Source: Gnetum montanum (Eukaryota; Streptophyta; Gnetopsida; Gnetales; Gnetaceae). From it: 64,000 nucleotides of DNA. The notes below the pieces were generated by a model. It saw only the letters and a program-made list of their open reading frames with translations. It was not told the origin of the DNA and searched no databases. A program made the translations under genes and the position numbers. The stretch's first letter is position 1. Each line of letters starts with the position of its first letter. The DNA lies in assembly GCA_015680685.1 (NCBI GenBank), contig MNCI01003573.1, positions 803,107 to 867,106 of the forward strand. Direction: 5' to 3'. Positions 1 to 10,761 of this stretch are shown here, piece by piece.

Positions 1-1170
1 TTAAATGAAATCTCCATACTCCATTATTTCTAGGTGTTATCACATCACTAAATCTGTGTGGTCAAACCACTCAAAATAGTTAGCTTTGTGGCATCAAGGA
101 GAAAGTTTTAGACATTCACTCTTGAGGACCTATAATATGACAAGAAGATTAAGCATTCAAAAGTTATTCGCAATTTCTTTAGCAATCCCCATGGTTACCT
201 AGGCCTATTATTTTACAGTGGAAGACTCAACCATTTATGCTAATGTATGGAGGTTGTGTAAAGAAAAAAAATGAACTTATCATTTCTATTCTTAGCCTTA
301 AAATTAATTATCAATGGTAAGTTATACTTACTAGTGATTAGAGGAATGATGACAGGTTTCATGTGGATACCCCACATCTATTTATGGTCCCTAGATTTGA
401 AGAAGTGTCATTGGAATGTCTAGTGGAAGGCGAAAATCAGAGGCCCTAATCTTTGTCATGGGGGTTTTGAGATAATGGTTATCCTTTAGTGAGGTGGTGG
501 CTTTTCTAATAGGCCATTGCCTTAATTTTGTGTTTATTTTTTTGTATTTTTATCCTATCAATTTTATAACTACATCAATATGGATTGATATAGTTTAGGT
601 CGAACTTTATCACTAAATTAATACCAATCAATAGCCATAGTGAATAGGCTTCTTAGATATCGAATCTTATCATGATCATTCTTATAAAACATGAAACATT
701 TGGAAAATTTCTAATCATATCAATTTCCATTGACTTCACAAGATAAATCAACATGACTAAAGTAACATATCGAAGCTCATCATTGCTATGTTGATTAGAT
801 GTAAGTTATTTAGGAAAATTTCTTCTTTATCAATCCATGTCAATTCAATTGATATGAATCAATATGTATGCATTATAAAATATTGATTTGGATCAAAGTA
901 CTTGATAATAATAGTGATAACTTGGACTACCCTTATTTACTTATCAATTTATGTCATGCTAATCAATGTACTATGATTTCCTATATACTAGACATTGAAC
1001 CCATAATGTCTCTTGATATCATTGGTTTTCAAAAATTTTGATTCTTACCAATGATATCTGGACATCGATTTTGTGATTTCCTATGGTAGAATAATTTATG
1101 ATAATCATCCTTCATTACATGCTATGATATGAATCAATAGTAGTATTTTTTTTTTACTTAATACAGTTTT
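1..1170. other. AT-rich flank, no gene seen
   Basis: This stretch precedes the target duplication of element D. It is AT-rich with many short ATCAAT-like words and stops in all frames. I recognise no protein domain, LTR end or RNA gene. It could be very old decayed transposon DNA, possibly part of the sequence into which D inserted. Confidence 0.5.
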
Positions 1171-1936
1171 ATTTCTGATGAGCGGTGAGGTACCACTATG
1201 CTCAACCATACGAATATGAGCATTTCATGCACGATCTGGTTGAATTCCAAGGACTAAGTGCGTATGCACCCTTGTGGAACAAGGATGGGTTGGTTGATTG
1301 TTGTCTTTCAAAGCTTACCCATACGTCATGATTGTATGGTTAAGTAAGCTTGAGGCATATGATTTTTATAGCTTTTATGTTTTTATACCCTGTGCTAATA
1401 GAGAAAGAGAGAGATAACTAGGTGACTAATTTAACTTAAGTATTCATTAACTAAGTTCTAACTAATCCTAACACTAGCATCTGTTCCCACTTACCATACA
1501 CATCCTGAACAAGTACAACACTGCTGGGATTACCAAACGCTAATTGTTACTAGGTTACTAAGCATTACATGCATGCTTGAAGTGGTCGTGCTTGTGTGTT
1601 TTAATGATTTGCTTAATTGATTAAAATAAATTACTACGCTAATAACATAAATGTAAAGTGCATAAAATAAAATAAAAAAATAAATGCATAAGAAAATAAA
1701 ATAAAAGAAATGCATAAGAAAACAAATCTCAAGTGTTACAAGGATGAATCAAAGAGCTCATCTTTATTGCCAACACAATGGTATGCTTAGGTATATCAAT
1801 GCATGAATAAAGATCTATCCACACTTAGACCTCTTTCTGCAAGCACTTGGAAAATACTCTAACTTTCAAATAGACTACAAGAGTTTCACTACTTTACTAC
1901 TAAAAGACTTCCTCCCAATTGTACGCTTGGGCACTG

Positions 1937-1944
1937 TATTTATA
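1937..1944 (-). promoter_or_regulatory. TATA box, D 3' LTR
   Basis: The minus strand reads TATAAATA. The same box lies at the equivalent place in the other LTR (10535-10542). It lies just after the dyad array, so the array occupies U3 and transcription would run leftward. Confidence 0.75.
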
Positions 1945-1954
1945 GACTTGGGAG

Positions 1955-2150
1955 AAACTACTCTAATAATTAGAATAAGTGCTAAAGTAACTACTAGAGT
2001 GACCACTCTAATAATTAGAATAACTACTAGAGTAACCACTCTAATAATTAGAGTAACTACTAAAGTGACTACTAGAGTAACCACTCAAATAATTAGAATA
2101 ATTGCTAGAGTAACCACTAGAGTAACCAATCTAATAATTAGAGTAACTGC
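1955..2150. repeat. U3 dyad array, core CTCTAATAATTAGAG
   Basis: About six to eight imperfect copies of a perfect-dyad core (CTCTAATAATTAGAG) alternate with words like AGTAACTACTAGAGTAACC, with a period near 30-40 bases. The array is upstream of the TATA box on the minus strand and also occurs at 10555-10747. It is likely promoter or enhancer sequence of the LTR. The peptide-like frames across it are only translations of the repeat. Confidence 0.8.
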
Positions 2151-2158
2151 TCTCATCA

Positions 2159-2170
2159 TACCCCCATGAC
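2159..2170 (-). other. Polypurine tract of element D
   Basis: On the minus strand the bases just before the 3' LTR read CATGGGGGTA followed by TGATGAG. A purine run directly abutting the 3' LTR is the expected plus-strand primer. The same tract precedes the LTR of element E (62355-62366). Confidence 0.65.
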
Positions 2171-4070
2171 TGAATGAAAACTTGTCCTCAAGTATAGAAG
2201 AAAAGAAACAAGTTCTTTACAAAATATTGGGAAGGTATGAGATTATTGACTAACTGACAACTGATGGTGGAATGGGATGACAAACTCAATGTGCCCAGTG
2301 AATGGATCAATAAGCATATTACAACATTAGTGTTCATAACCATTGTGGTGAAAAATCATACATAAATGACATCCAAGCCTTTATTTGACAACTTGTAGAG
2401 AAAGAGTGAGAAAGAAAATGAAGCATGTTACTGCCAATGCTAAGATTGCATCTTCCGTTGTTTATCCATAGCCACACCACCAGACTTGCTCCTTTTATAA
2501 ATGCTTTAGTTTTGGTCAATCCTAAGTGCTTCCTCCAAGCCCAGTCCATTGTTTGTATGACTACCATCTACACATACAACATAGTCACAAATGAGCAAGG
2601 ATAGATAAACCACAATGCAGTTGATACCTTGCCTTGATATGAAGTGCATTGGCGAAGTTGTGGTTATGGTAGAAATTGGTTTGGAGATTTATCACAAGTG
2701 ACTACCCAAGGTGTAGGGGTTAGGAAAATAGTAAAATGGAGAAAATTGAAAAATTTGTGCTAGGGCTCCCATGACTAAGAGCGAACCTCTAGTAGCTATA
2801 AGATGGAAAAATATGAGGAATAAGAAAGATGGGAAAAAATAACAATGGCAATGCCAATAAAATGGATGTCATGGATGAGGATGAAACAAGAGATGATTGA
2901 TTGTAGGAAATGTTTAAGGAAAAGAACTTAACAATTGCACCAAAAAGAAATGCTAGTGGGTCCTCCCCAAAGCAGACTCATATCTTTTATGCCTTGACAA
3001 ACCCACAAGCCAAAGAGTCTGTAGGCTCTAGGAATGTCATTTGGAAGCAAGAGTTAAAAGCTTACCCACAAGAATTTACCAAAGAAAAAAATGCATCAAC
3101 CCAGAATGAACTAATGATAAAATCAACAATGAGGTGGAAAATGGGAAGAAAGATGGAGAGGAGAGAATGGAATGGAATCCCAAGAATAAGGTTGTGTAAA
3201 GCCCCTTGTGTATTTCATGGTTAAGATGACTAAGTAGAACTTCATCCCAAATCCAGAATCAAACCAGCCACATTTAGTGATCTCACATCAATACACCTGG
3301 CCAATCTATCCTCTTGACGCAACAAGAATGCCTTCACAAAGAGTGACCACCATCCTGAGGAGAGCAAGATGGAGAAGTAGGAATTGAGAAAGGGCCTTAG
3401 TTAGAGGGAACCTTCAGGCATGGGTAACATGTCTTTCTAGTTTCATAACCAATGCTTATAGCCCATATTGCTTTATTATGTGTAAGGGGTGTGCTTTGAA
3501 TTCTTACTTTTCTCCTTTCTTTTATCTTTTTTTTTTTGTGTGAGAACCACACCATGAAAAGACTTATTTTTATTCACTTGGCTTCCTGATTTTTGGACAA
3601 TGTCAGAATGGCGAAAAACCCAAGAAACAAGCATCCAAGCATCCAAGAGAATGGCTAGCACAAATGCATCGAATCCCCTTCAAATCACAACCTTTTCATC
3701 CTTTGAGTCTTTCCTTGGTTTGAAAAGTACCCAGCCACCAATTCATTATAAATTTACTTAGAAAAAATGGAACTATATAGTTCCAAGCCAAAGAAGACCA
3801 TAGAGTTGTATGGATGAGTGGATGGCATGGACTCATTTCCTATTTTACCAAAACAACCATACCTTAATATCAACATCATAATTCAAAGGTAAAAACCAAA
3901 CATTATGATATAATTTAATCCACCATCATGAGCACTTATTGGATGATGAATATAAGTAAATTAAGCAAACAAAGAAATAGTAAAAACATGAACAGTGGTG
4001 TAAAAAAAAATAAGAAAAGTTGAATGAATATGTAAAACAAAAAATGTGTAAAAAACAAATTCAAAAAGAA
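2171..4070 (-). other. 3' region of element D, no gene recognised
   Basis: This sequence lies between the end of integrase and the polypurine tract. It is conserved at nucleotide level with 62367-64000 of element E (for example GTGGGTCCTCCCCAAAGCAG near 2957 and 63111), so it belongs to the family. Athila relatives often carry an env-like frame here. I see only short broken frames, with no convincing membrane segment or env motif, so I do not call one. Confidence 0.55.
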
Positions 4071-5350
4071 CTAAGGGCCTAGAATGGTTTGCATAGGTAG
4101 CCATCTCCCCATGACTGAGTTGGAAGGAGGAGATCTAAAATAGTAAGCAAGCTTATCTGCTAACAAAGGTAGCATGTGTACTTCTGTCCTAAGCTCATGG
4201 AAAGGTTTGGTTTGTTGCACATTGACCAAAAATTTCTTGTCTAGGCTCTCAAGTTTGTATATTGTCATGGCCCTTGAAAGAAAATTTGCATAAATAATAT
4301 AAGGTCCTTCCCACAATTTTTGAAATTTAGTACGTTGTGGCACATGTGTGGGATTCTAGTAGAGAACCTTATCTCCTGGCTGATATTTAACTTTCCTAAT
4401 TCTTAGGTCATGACATTGTTTATTGAAGGCCTTGTGCAATTTGTTAGATGATAGGGTAGCTAATTGATTTCTATCTAGCAAGTTAACGATTACTAACTAT
4501 TGTTTCTATGCGAGATCAAGGTCAAGGTTTAGGTCACATGCCATGGATAGTGTACGGAGCTTGATTTGAATGGGAAGCATTGGCAATTTACCATACACTA
4601 ATTCATAGGAAGAGTAGCCTATAGGGAGTTTCCATGTGGAGTGGTATGCCCAAAGAGAATTGTTCAATTTAGTGCTCCAGTCTCACCTAAACTTGCTAAT
4701 GGTTGTTGTCAATATCTTTGTAATCTTCCTATTGGTGACTTCTGCTTGACCATTCACTTGGGGGTGGTATGGTGTAGTCAATTTATGCTCAACCCATAAG
4801 CATTGTATTAATTTCTAAAAATTTTCACCTGTGAAGTGTGTATAATTGTCTGAAATAACTGCATGTGGCACACCAAACTTTTTTATGATTTGTTGTTAAA
4901 CAAATCGTGCAATTGTAGATGGTGTACAATCTTGAACAGTAGCTACTTTGGCCCATTTTGTTAGGTAATCAATGACAACAATAATATAAGCTTTTCCATT
5001 AGACATTGGTGTAATTGACCCCATAAAATCAATTCTACAAATGTCCAAGTGTTCTAATGGTTGAATTCATTATTGCAGATCCTCCATTCTAGTAGTTATT
5101 CCCCCATCACATTGACAATGCTTACAAGATTAGATGAAACAATGGTCATCCCAAAATAATGTAGGCTAATAATATCCTACAAGCAGGATCTTTATGGTTG
5201 TTCATCTCCTAGTGTAATGACCCCCACAAGGACCCTCATGAGCATCTTGGAGAACTCACAGTTGATCTATATCAGGAACATACCATTGAACCAAGCCATC
5301 AAGACACACTTTGTAAAGTTTCCCATTAATCTCCATAAAGTACTTAGCTT
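4071..5350 (-). pseudogene. Integrase domain of element D
   Basis: Retroviral-type integrase inserts the cDNA into host DNA. On the minus strand the zinc-binding HHCC region is visible (HEGPCGGH, then CKHC). The catalytic core follows with all three acidic residues: CRIDFMGS, ISDNYTHF and NGQAEVTNR. The C-terminal part (4071-4343) holds KFQKLWEGPY and VNVQQTKPFHEL, the usual Athila-type end. Several in-frame stops and frameshifts make it a pseudogene. It follows RNase H in the normal pol order. Confidence 0.85.
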
Positions 5351-5479
5351 AATGAAGAAACTTTTGTTTCTTCTTAAGGTTTAACTCTTACGGTGTTTGT
5401 TGGGTAAGGAGATAGGTAAGAATGCTACTGTACTAGTTTGTCTCTATGGGTGATTGATTATTCACTACACCAAAAAAGA

Positions 5480-5960
5480 GGAATTCATAAGGGAAATGGT
5501 CAAAAATTGGATACTCATCCTCTTTTTTATCCCATCGCAACTAAGATGAATGATCAACAACTACATTCTTGGTGCCCTTGCGATCGATCATTGTTAAATC
5601 AAACTCTTGTAAGATTGCAAACTATCGTATGATATGAGGGCTTACCATTGGCTTATTCATGAGAAACTAGATTGCACTATGATCTATATGTATATATATT
5701 TTATATCCCAATACATAATGTTTAAACGTTTCTAGTGCAAACACTACAGTCATTAATTCTTTCTTTGTGGTAGCGTAGTTAAGTTGTGCATGAGCGATAC
5801 TTCTACTTGCATAGTGGATGTAATAAGGATGCTTTTGGTCATCTAACTATGTAAGTATGGATCCTAAAGCATAGTTGGACATGTCAGCCATGATATGGAA
5901 TGGTTTGGACTAGTCAGCAACTTGTAGAATGGGTGTTTCTATTAGCTTCTATTTCAGAGT
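5480..5960 (-). pseudogene. RNase H domain of element D
   Basis: This domain would degrade the RNA of the RNA:DNA hybrid during reverse transcription. Minus-strand translation gives pieces such as VFALETFKHYVLG, IYIHIDHSAI and LQEFDLTMIDRKG, followed by VVDHSS, matching the gypsy RNase H and its tether to integrase. Stops interrupt the frame (for example between HSAI and FLMN). It lies between RT and IN as expected. Confidence 0.75.
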
Positions 5961-7090
5961 TTGGAAAGCTAATTCACATTCCCTGGTCCACTTGAAAGGT
6001 ACGTCCTTTTCCTTATTTCTACCAATGGTTTGGCAACCTTTGAAAAGTTCTTAATAAATTTCCTATAGTATCTAGTATGTCTAAGAAATTATTGAATATC
6101 TTTGATAGTTTCTAGTTGACAAGTAATTCCTTAGATAATTTTGATTTTCTCAGGGTCTACCTCTATACCTGTGTGTCAAATTTTGTGCCCTAGTACTATG
6201 CCTTCTTGGACCATCAAATGGATTTTCTACTAGTTGAGCCTCAAATTGGTTTCTACACATATTTTTAACACTTGGTCCAATCGGTCCAAGGCTTGATCAA
6301 AGTTTGCTCCATAAGTGGAGAAGTCATCCATAAAGACCTCCATGCCATTCCCTATCTACTATTGGAATATGCTTAGAACTAGTCGTTGAAATGTTGCAGG
6401 GGCATTACACAAGCCAAACGACATCTATTTGTATGTAAATGTTCCCCAAGGATTGGTGAACATAGTCTTGGCTTGGTCTTTTGGGGCTATTTGTATTTGC
6501 TTATATTTGCTATATTCATCCAGAAAACTATAATAGTGATGCCCTGCGATGGTGTCTAAGACTTGTTTGACAAATGGCAATGGAAAGTGATCTATGCACA
6601 CCTTCCATTTTCCTCTCCTTTTAGGAACAATAACTAAGGGGCTAACCCATTTGCTATCAGCAATGGGATATATGAACCCAACCTTGAGAAGCTATTCAAT
6701 TTCTTCCTTAACTACTTACTTCAGCTCAGGGTTCAATTGCCTTTGCAGTTGTCTTCGAGGCTTCATGGAGGGATCAGTGTAAATTCTATGTTAGAATATC
6801 CTAGGATCTATTCTAGTTAATTCTAGATATGACTAAGTGAAGGCTTTCGACCATTTATTTATTACTTTCAACAGTTCTTCTTTCTGTTGAGGAGCAAGCT
6901 TAGCATTGATAACTACTGATTTTCCATTTTTAAGAAACATGTATTCCATATTGGTGGGCAATGGTTTCAGCTCGAGGGGCTCCTACTTAAATTTCCTAGG
7001 GATTTCCAACTTCCCCCAATTGATATTTTCAAGGTTAATACTTGGAAGTTGCCAGGGACTTAGTTGTTTATGCGCTAACTAGAACATAAG
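5960..7090 (-). pseudogene. Reverse transcriptase domain of element D
   Basis: The reverse transcriptase copies element RNA into DNA. Minus-strand translation shows, in order, IYPIADSKWVSP, a VCID block, FLDEYSKYKQIQIAPKDQ, MSFGLCNAPATFQR and the catalytic box EVFMDDFSTYG (about 6315-6340), typical of Athila-group RT. Between VCID and HFPLPF (about 6590) roughly eleven residues present in relatives are missing, an in-frame loss. Several TAG or TAA stops break the frame. Upstream of about 7090 the strand changes to inverted gag-protease. Confidence 0.88.
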
Positions 7091-7176
7091 AAATCATTCA
7101 CATCATTGGAACAAATCCTTAGGGTTTTTTGAGAAAAAAAATAAACAAAAATACATTGCACATTGAATAGACAAGT

Positions 7177-8872
7177 ATGTCTCCTTCTTCATAAGAAAGT
7201 GCCTCACTACCTAGGTCTGAAACAAGAAAAATTCGGCAACGTAATACACATGATGTTGATCCGCCAGTCACTCAACAAGTTCGAGTGGTATATATTCATT
7301 CCGATGAGTATATACCAGACTTTACCTCTATCCTCCATCAAGATGAACAACTGGGTTAGCAAGACTTAGAAGGTAACATAGTGTTACCTCCCAATCGTTC
7401 AGTCTTGAGCATGCTTCTTNTCCACTATTCATAACCCAGGTTCTGATACCCATGAGCATAAAGGATCTAAAAAAGGGACATTAACTCATGATAAATATGG
7501 ACATTCTGATCACAATCCTGATCAGGGCCAAGACTGCAAAAGAGAAAGTAGCAGACACCATCATGGTGACGGTTCTCCTTCTTCTTCACCTTCACCCTCT
7601 CCTTCAATATCTGGATGTGGTCATAAAGAAAAATACCATGGGGATAAAGGTAGGCAAAGTGAAAGTCATAGATGAAACAACCAAGAAAGGGGTCGAGGGC
7701 ACTTTAGAGAGTCATGTCATAGAACAAGGGAGAGTAGGGAACAACGTAGGCATCATAGATGCATGGATGAGATGATCACAACAAACCCCTACTCACTACT
7801 TGAAGTATGTTAGACATAACTGAGGTTTTTAGAATTCCAAAAAGGCACTAGAAAGATAGTAGGATCAAGAGATTAGATATGAAAAATATCCCATGATTTG
7901 AAGGGGGATACAACGTTGATCCTCAAAATCATTTAAAAGCATTCCATGATGTCTGTGCCTTACAAAACATAGAGAAAAAAATGAAAAAAACTTAATTTGT
8001 TCCCACAGATACTAGTTAAAGAAGAAAAAAGCTAGTATCGGTCCTTAGAACTAGAATCTATTCGTAGATGGAGTACTATGTTAGAATTATTCAACGATAA
8101 GTACCAAATGTACTCTCGAGTGTCTAACTTATGAAAGAAAATCCAAGGTTGGAAACAAGGAGGACATGAACCCTTGGATGCTACCATGGGACAATACTAT
8201 GCATTGTTACACCATTGTCCTAGCCATGGTTATTCACAAAGGGATCAATTGCGCCATCTCGTGGATGGGCTTAGGCATGAAATGAGAAGAACCCTTGGGA
8301 TTTATGCACAAGGAAGACTATCGGAGCTTACGTTCCATCAAATTCAAAGACAATTGGAGCAAGTTGCTAAGGAAGAAGGTGAGCTACAAAAGAGAGAAAG
8401 TGTGAAAGAGTATAACCAAGATCCTTCTCTCTAGAATAGGGGAGTAAGATTTTGTGAGCATGAAGAAGAGTCACCACTCGAAGNTCTCTAGAAGAGTCAC
8501 CACTCGAAGAGATAGTGAATAGGAAAACTTTGCCTATCCAAAAGTTGACATTAGAAGTATTGGAAAAGGTAGACCAAATGTGGGATTCCCTAGATAATAG
8601 ATTTCAATCTATTTTTAAAATAGTAGAAGAGTCTAAAGAGCAAGGTAGTGACCGGAAAAAAAGCAAAAAGAGAGAAGTTGAACATGCATGTAGCAAGGGT
8701 AAGGGCAAAGTTGCCATCATTGAAGAGGTTGTGGAGTTAGAAACAGATAATGATAGTGGATGTGAAATATGTCAATATGACCATACTAAGGGATGTTGCC
8801 ATGTAATCTCACATTTGCAAGAGTCTGGGGTCTATGCACTAAACCCACAATTGAACAAATGGCAAGCACTCT
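7177..8872 (+). pseudogene. Gag remnant (inverted within element D)
   Basis: Gag is the capsid-type structural protein. The plus strand has a start at 7177 (MSPSS). Recognisable blocks follow: FEGGYNVDPQNHLKAFHDVC, WSTMLELFNDKYQMYSRV (capsid core, with YRSLELESIRRW before it), YYALLHHCPSHGYSQRDQL and a basic then Cys/His-containing tail (CEICQYDHTKGCCHV). Gypsy-type gag has this order. Stops and shifts occur throughout, and single Ns are at 7420 and 8484. The block points opposite to the pol genes of the same element. I infer it is D's own gag displaced by inversion, but a fragment of another Athila-like element is possible. Confidence 0.75.
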
Positions 8873-9414
8873 GAAGGTTACCTTACCCCCAAGGTAACCC
8901 AAGAAAGTTCCACCAATCCTTAATGTATTATCCAAGTGGAACTCCACCACAACTGATTGAGTAATATCAATAGTGGTAGCATCCACAATCATGGGAAATG
9001 CCACCACCAAGGTAATAGTATCCTTACTAGCATCCTAACCTGTATGAATATTACGTGCAATAGCCAATCTCCCCACGTGACTCTACTGGTGACATCACTC
9101 CTCAACCTCACTACCAAGCCCACGAGTATTATGGGACTTCCTCTTCTAGGGGAAATATTCCACAAGCATATCATCCTTCTCATCTGGCCACATCTCTTCC
9201 ACCACTCGCTCCACTACCACCTGCTCCAGCTATGCAGGGTGAAATCCCTATCCAACCACAGCAATGTAATGCCACAAAGGCTATTAACTCTCAACCTACT
9301 ATTGGTTCCAAAAACCACATGAAGAAAATATCTTTCTTTAGAACCAACAGACCAACCAAGCCCTTGTAATCACAAGCAACTAATTCCTTAGACACTTCAG
9401 TATCAATCAAAACT

Positions 9415-9715
9415 TTGGAGCCTCCTTTAACTCAACCACCACACTCAATGCATATCGTCATGCTAACACATGCCATCACCGATTGGATCAAATATGGCCA
9501 CCTTCCTAGGAAATTATTTGATCCTAGGAGTCGTCTGATATACTTACAAATCATTGGAAATGCGCTATGCAAGGCTATTTTAGATTCAGGTTCCAGTGTC
9601 AACTTGATTTATCTAGAAATGTACAAGGCTTGGAACTTGCCTCCATTGAAAAAGGGCAACATCTAGAGTTAGCCAACCAGTCCATCATTGTCCCATTGGG
9701 ACTGGTGGAAGACAT
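9415..9715 (+). pseudogene. Aspartic protease remnant (inverted within element D)
   Basis: The retroviral-type protease cleaves the Gag-Pol polyprotein. The active-site box reads AILDSGSSVNLIYLEM (about 9575-9620), followed by LELANQSIIVPLGLVEDIV in another frame, so a frameshift separates them. The domain stops abruptly after GLVEDIV, where the tRNA-Asp copy starts at 9711. The second half of the protease and the linker to RT are absent. It follows gag on the plus strand, so gag and protease moved as one block. Confidence 0.75.
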
Positions 9716-9787
9716 TGTTACTACTATTGGTGGGTATTCTTGCCTATCATGTGGGCAACCTAGGTTCAATCCCCAGCAATGGCACCA
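9711..9787 (+). pseudogene. Full-length tRNA-Asp copy with CCA, joined to LTR
   Basis: The 77 bases align end to end with plant tRNA-Asp(GUC) as I remember it: the D-arm region (GGTGGGTATTC), the anticodon region (CCTATCATGTGGG, anticodon GTC changed to ATC), the T arm (GGTTCAATC) and the acceptor end CAATGGC-A-CCA. Most differences are G-to-A or C-to-T. Plant nuclear tRNA genes do not encode CCA, so this is a copy of a mature tRNA. One base (9788) separates CCA from the LTR. The last 18 bases, read on the minus strand, are the primer site of D. Its 5' end overlaps the protease sequence at GACATTGTT, a possible microhomology joint. Confidence 0.8.
9770..9787 (-). other. Primer binding site of element D (tRNA-Asp)
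   Basis: On the minus strand, one base after the LTR end, the sequence is TGGTGCCATTGCTGGGGA. This is the Athila-type tRNA-Asp site (TGGCGCCGTTGCCGGGGA) with three transitions. It fixes the orientation and helps place D in the Athila group. Confidence 0.85.
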
Positions 9788-10534
9788 ATGATGAGTGGCG
9801 AGGTACCCCTATGCTCAACCATATGAATACGAGCATTTCACACATGATCTAGTTGAATTTCAAGGACTAAGTGCTTATGCACCCTTATGGAACAAGGATG
9901 GGTTGGTTGATCGTTGTCTTCCCAAGCTTACCTATATGTCATGATTGTATGGTTAAGTAAGCATATGATTTTTATAGCTTTTATGTTTTTATGTCCTATG
10001 CTAATAGGAAAAGAGAGATATAACTAGGTGACTAATTTAACTTAACTACTCATTAACTAAGTTCTAACTCATCCTAACACTAGCATCCATTCCCACTTGC
10101 CATACACATCCTGAACTAATGTAACACTGCTCAAATTGTGAAATGCTAGTCATTACTAGGTTACCAAGCATTACATGCATGCTCGAAGTGGTCATGCTTG
10201 TGTAATTTAATGATTTTCTTAATTGATCAAAATGTATTGCTATGCTAATAACAGAAATTTAAAGTGCACAAAATAAAATAAATGCATAAGAAAATAAAAT
10301 AAAAGAAATGCATAAGAAAACAAATCTTAAGAGCTGCAAAGATGAACCAAAGAGCTCGTCTTTATTGCAAACAGAATGGTGTGCTTAGGTACATCAATGC
10401 TTGAATAAAGATCCATCCACACTTAGACCTCCTACTACAGGCACTTGAAAAATACTCTAACTTTCAAATAGACTGCAAGAGTTTTGCTACTTTACTACTA
10501 AAAGACTTCCTCCCAATTGTGTGCTTGGGCATTA

Positions 10535-10542
10535 TATTTATA
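10535..10542 (-). promoter_or_regulatory. TATA box, D 5' LTR
   Basis: The minus strand reads TATAAATA directly downstream of the U3 dyad array, at the same place as in the other LTR. It would drive leftward transcription of D. Confidence 0.75.
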
Positions 10543-10554
10543 GACTTGGGAGAA

Positions 10555-10747
10555 ACTACTCTAATAATTAGAGTAACCGATCTAATAATTAGAATAACTA
10601 CTAAAGTAACTACTATATTAACCACTCTAATAATTAGAATAACTACTAGATTAACCCTTAGAGTAACTGCTAGAGTAACCACTCTAATAATTAGAGTAAC
10701 TACTAAAGTAACTGCTAGAGTAACCACTCTAATAATTAGAGTAACTG
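10555..10747. repeat. U3 dyad array of D 5' LTR
   Basis: Repeated CTCTAATAATTAGAG dyads alternate with AGTAACTACT-like words, matching the array in the other LTR but with a different number and order of units, so the array has expanded or contracted since insertion. Confidence 0.75.
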
Positions 10748-10761
10748 CTATCATCAATTTC

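Larger units (their letters stand above)
1176..2158 (-). repeat. 3' LTR of element D
   Basis: This 983-base terminal repeat aligns along its length with 9789-10756. Read on the minus strand it starts TGATGAGAGC, carries an array of AT-rich dyads, then a TATA box at 1937-1944, and ends CGCTCATCA. The two copies differ mainly by transitions and are clearly old. By position this is the downstream (3') LTR. Confidence 0.92.
1176..10756 (-). mobile_element. Element D: Athila-like Ty3/gypsy LTR retrotransposon
   Basis: The element is bounded by two LTRs of 983 and 968 bases that both start TGATGAG and end ATCATCA or CTCATCA. It is flanked by the direct 5-base duplication ATTTC (1171-1175 and 10757-10761), so it is a complete insertion. 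The minus-strand TATAAATA in each LTR, the tRNA-Asp type primer site beside the right LTR and the GGGGGTA tract beside the left LTR all give minus orientation. The RT motifs (for example FMDDFSTYG) and the Asp primer are typical of the Athila branch of Ty3/gypsy. All frames are broken. The gag-protease block is on the opposite strand from RT-RNase H-IN, which is not a normal arrangement. Confidence 0.9.
9789..10756 (-). repeat. 5' LTR of element D
   Basis: This 968-base terminal repeat pairs with 1176-2158. On the minus strand it starts TGATGATAGC, has the same CTCTAATAATTAGAG dyad array (10555-10747) and TATA box (10535-10542), and ends CCACTCATCA next to the primer site. The right flank ATTTC repeats the left flank of the element. 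Confidence 0.92.

Noticed and set aside
1875-2169. Repetitive peptides (TTRVTTLIIR and VTLVVTLIIR)
   Set aside because: They are translations of the U3 dyad array.
2334-2567. Possible env-like gene after integrase of D
   Set aside because: The frame is short and not conserved as protein with element E; no clear signal peptide, transmembrane or fusion motif.
2910-3224. 104-residue plus-strand frame
   Set aside because: The equivalent DNA in E (about 63060-63370) does not keep the frame open.
7428-7450. GGTATCAGAACC on the minus strand, like an initiator-Met primer site
   Set aside because: It lies inside gag coding sequence with no LTR next to it.
9711-9787. A functional tRNA-Asp gene
   Set aside because: The anticodon is changed to ATC, stems carry mismatches, CCA is encoded, and it abuts an LTR; it is a copied primer, not a gene.
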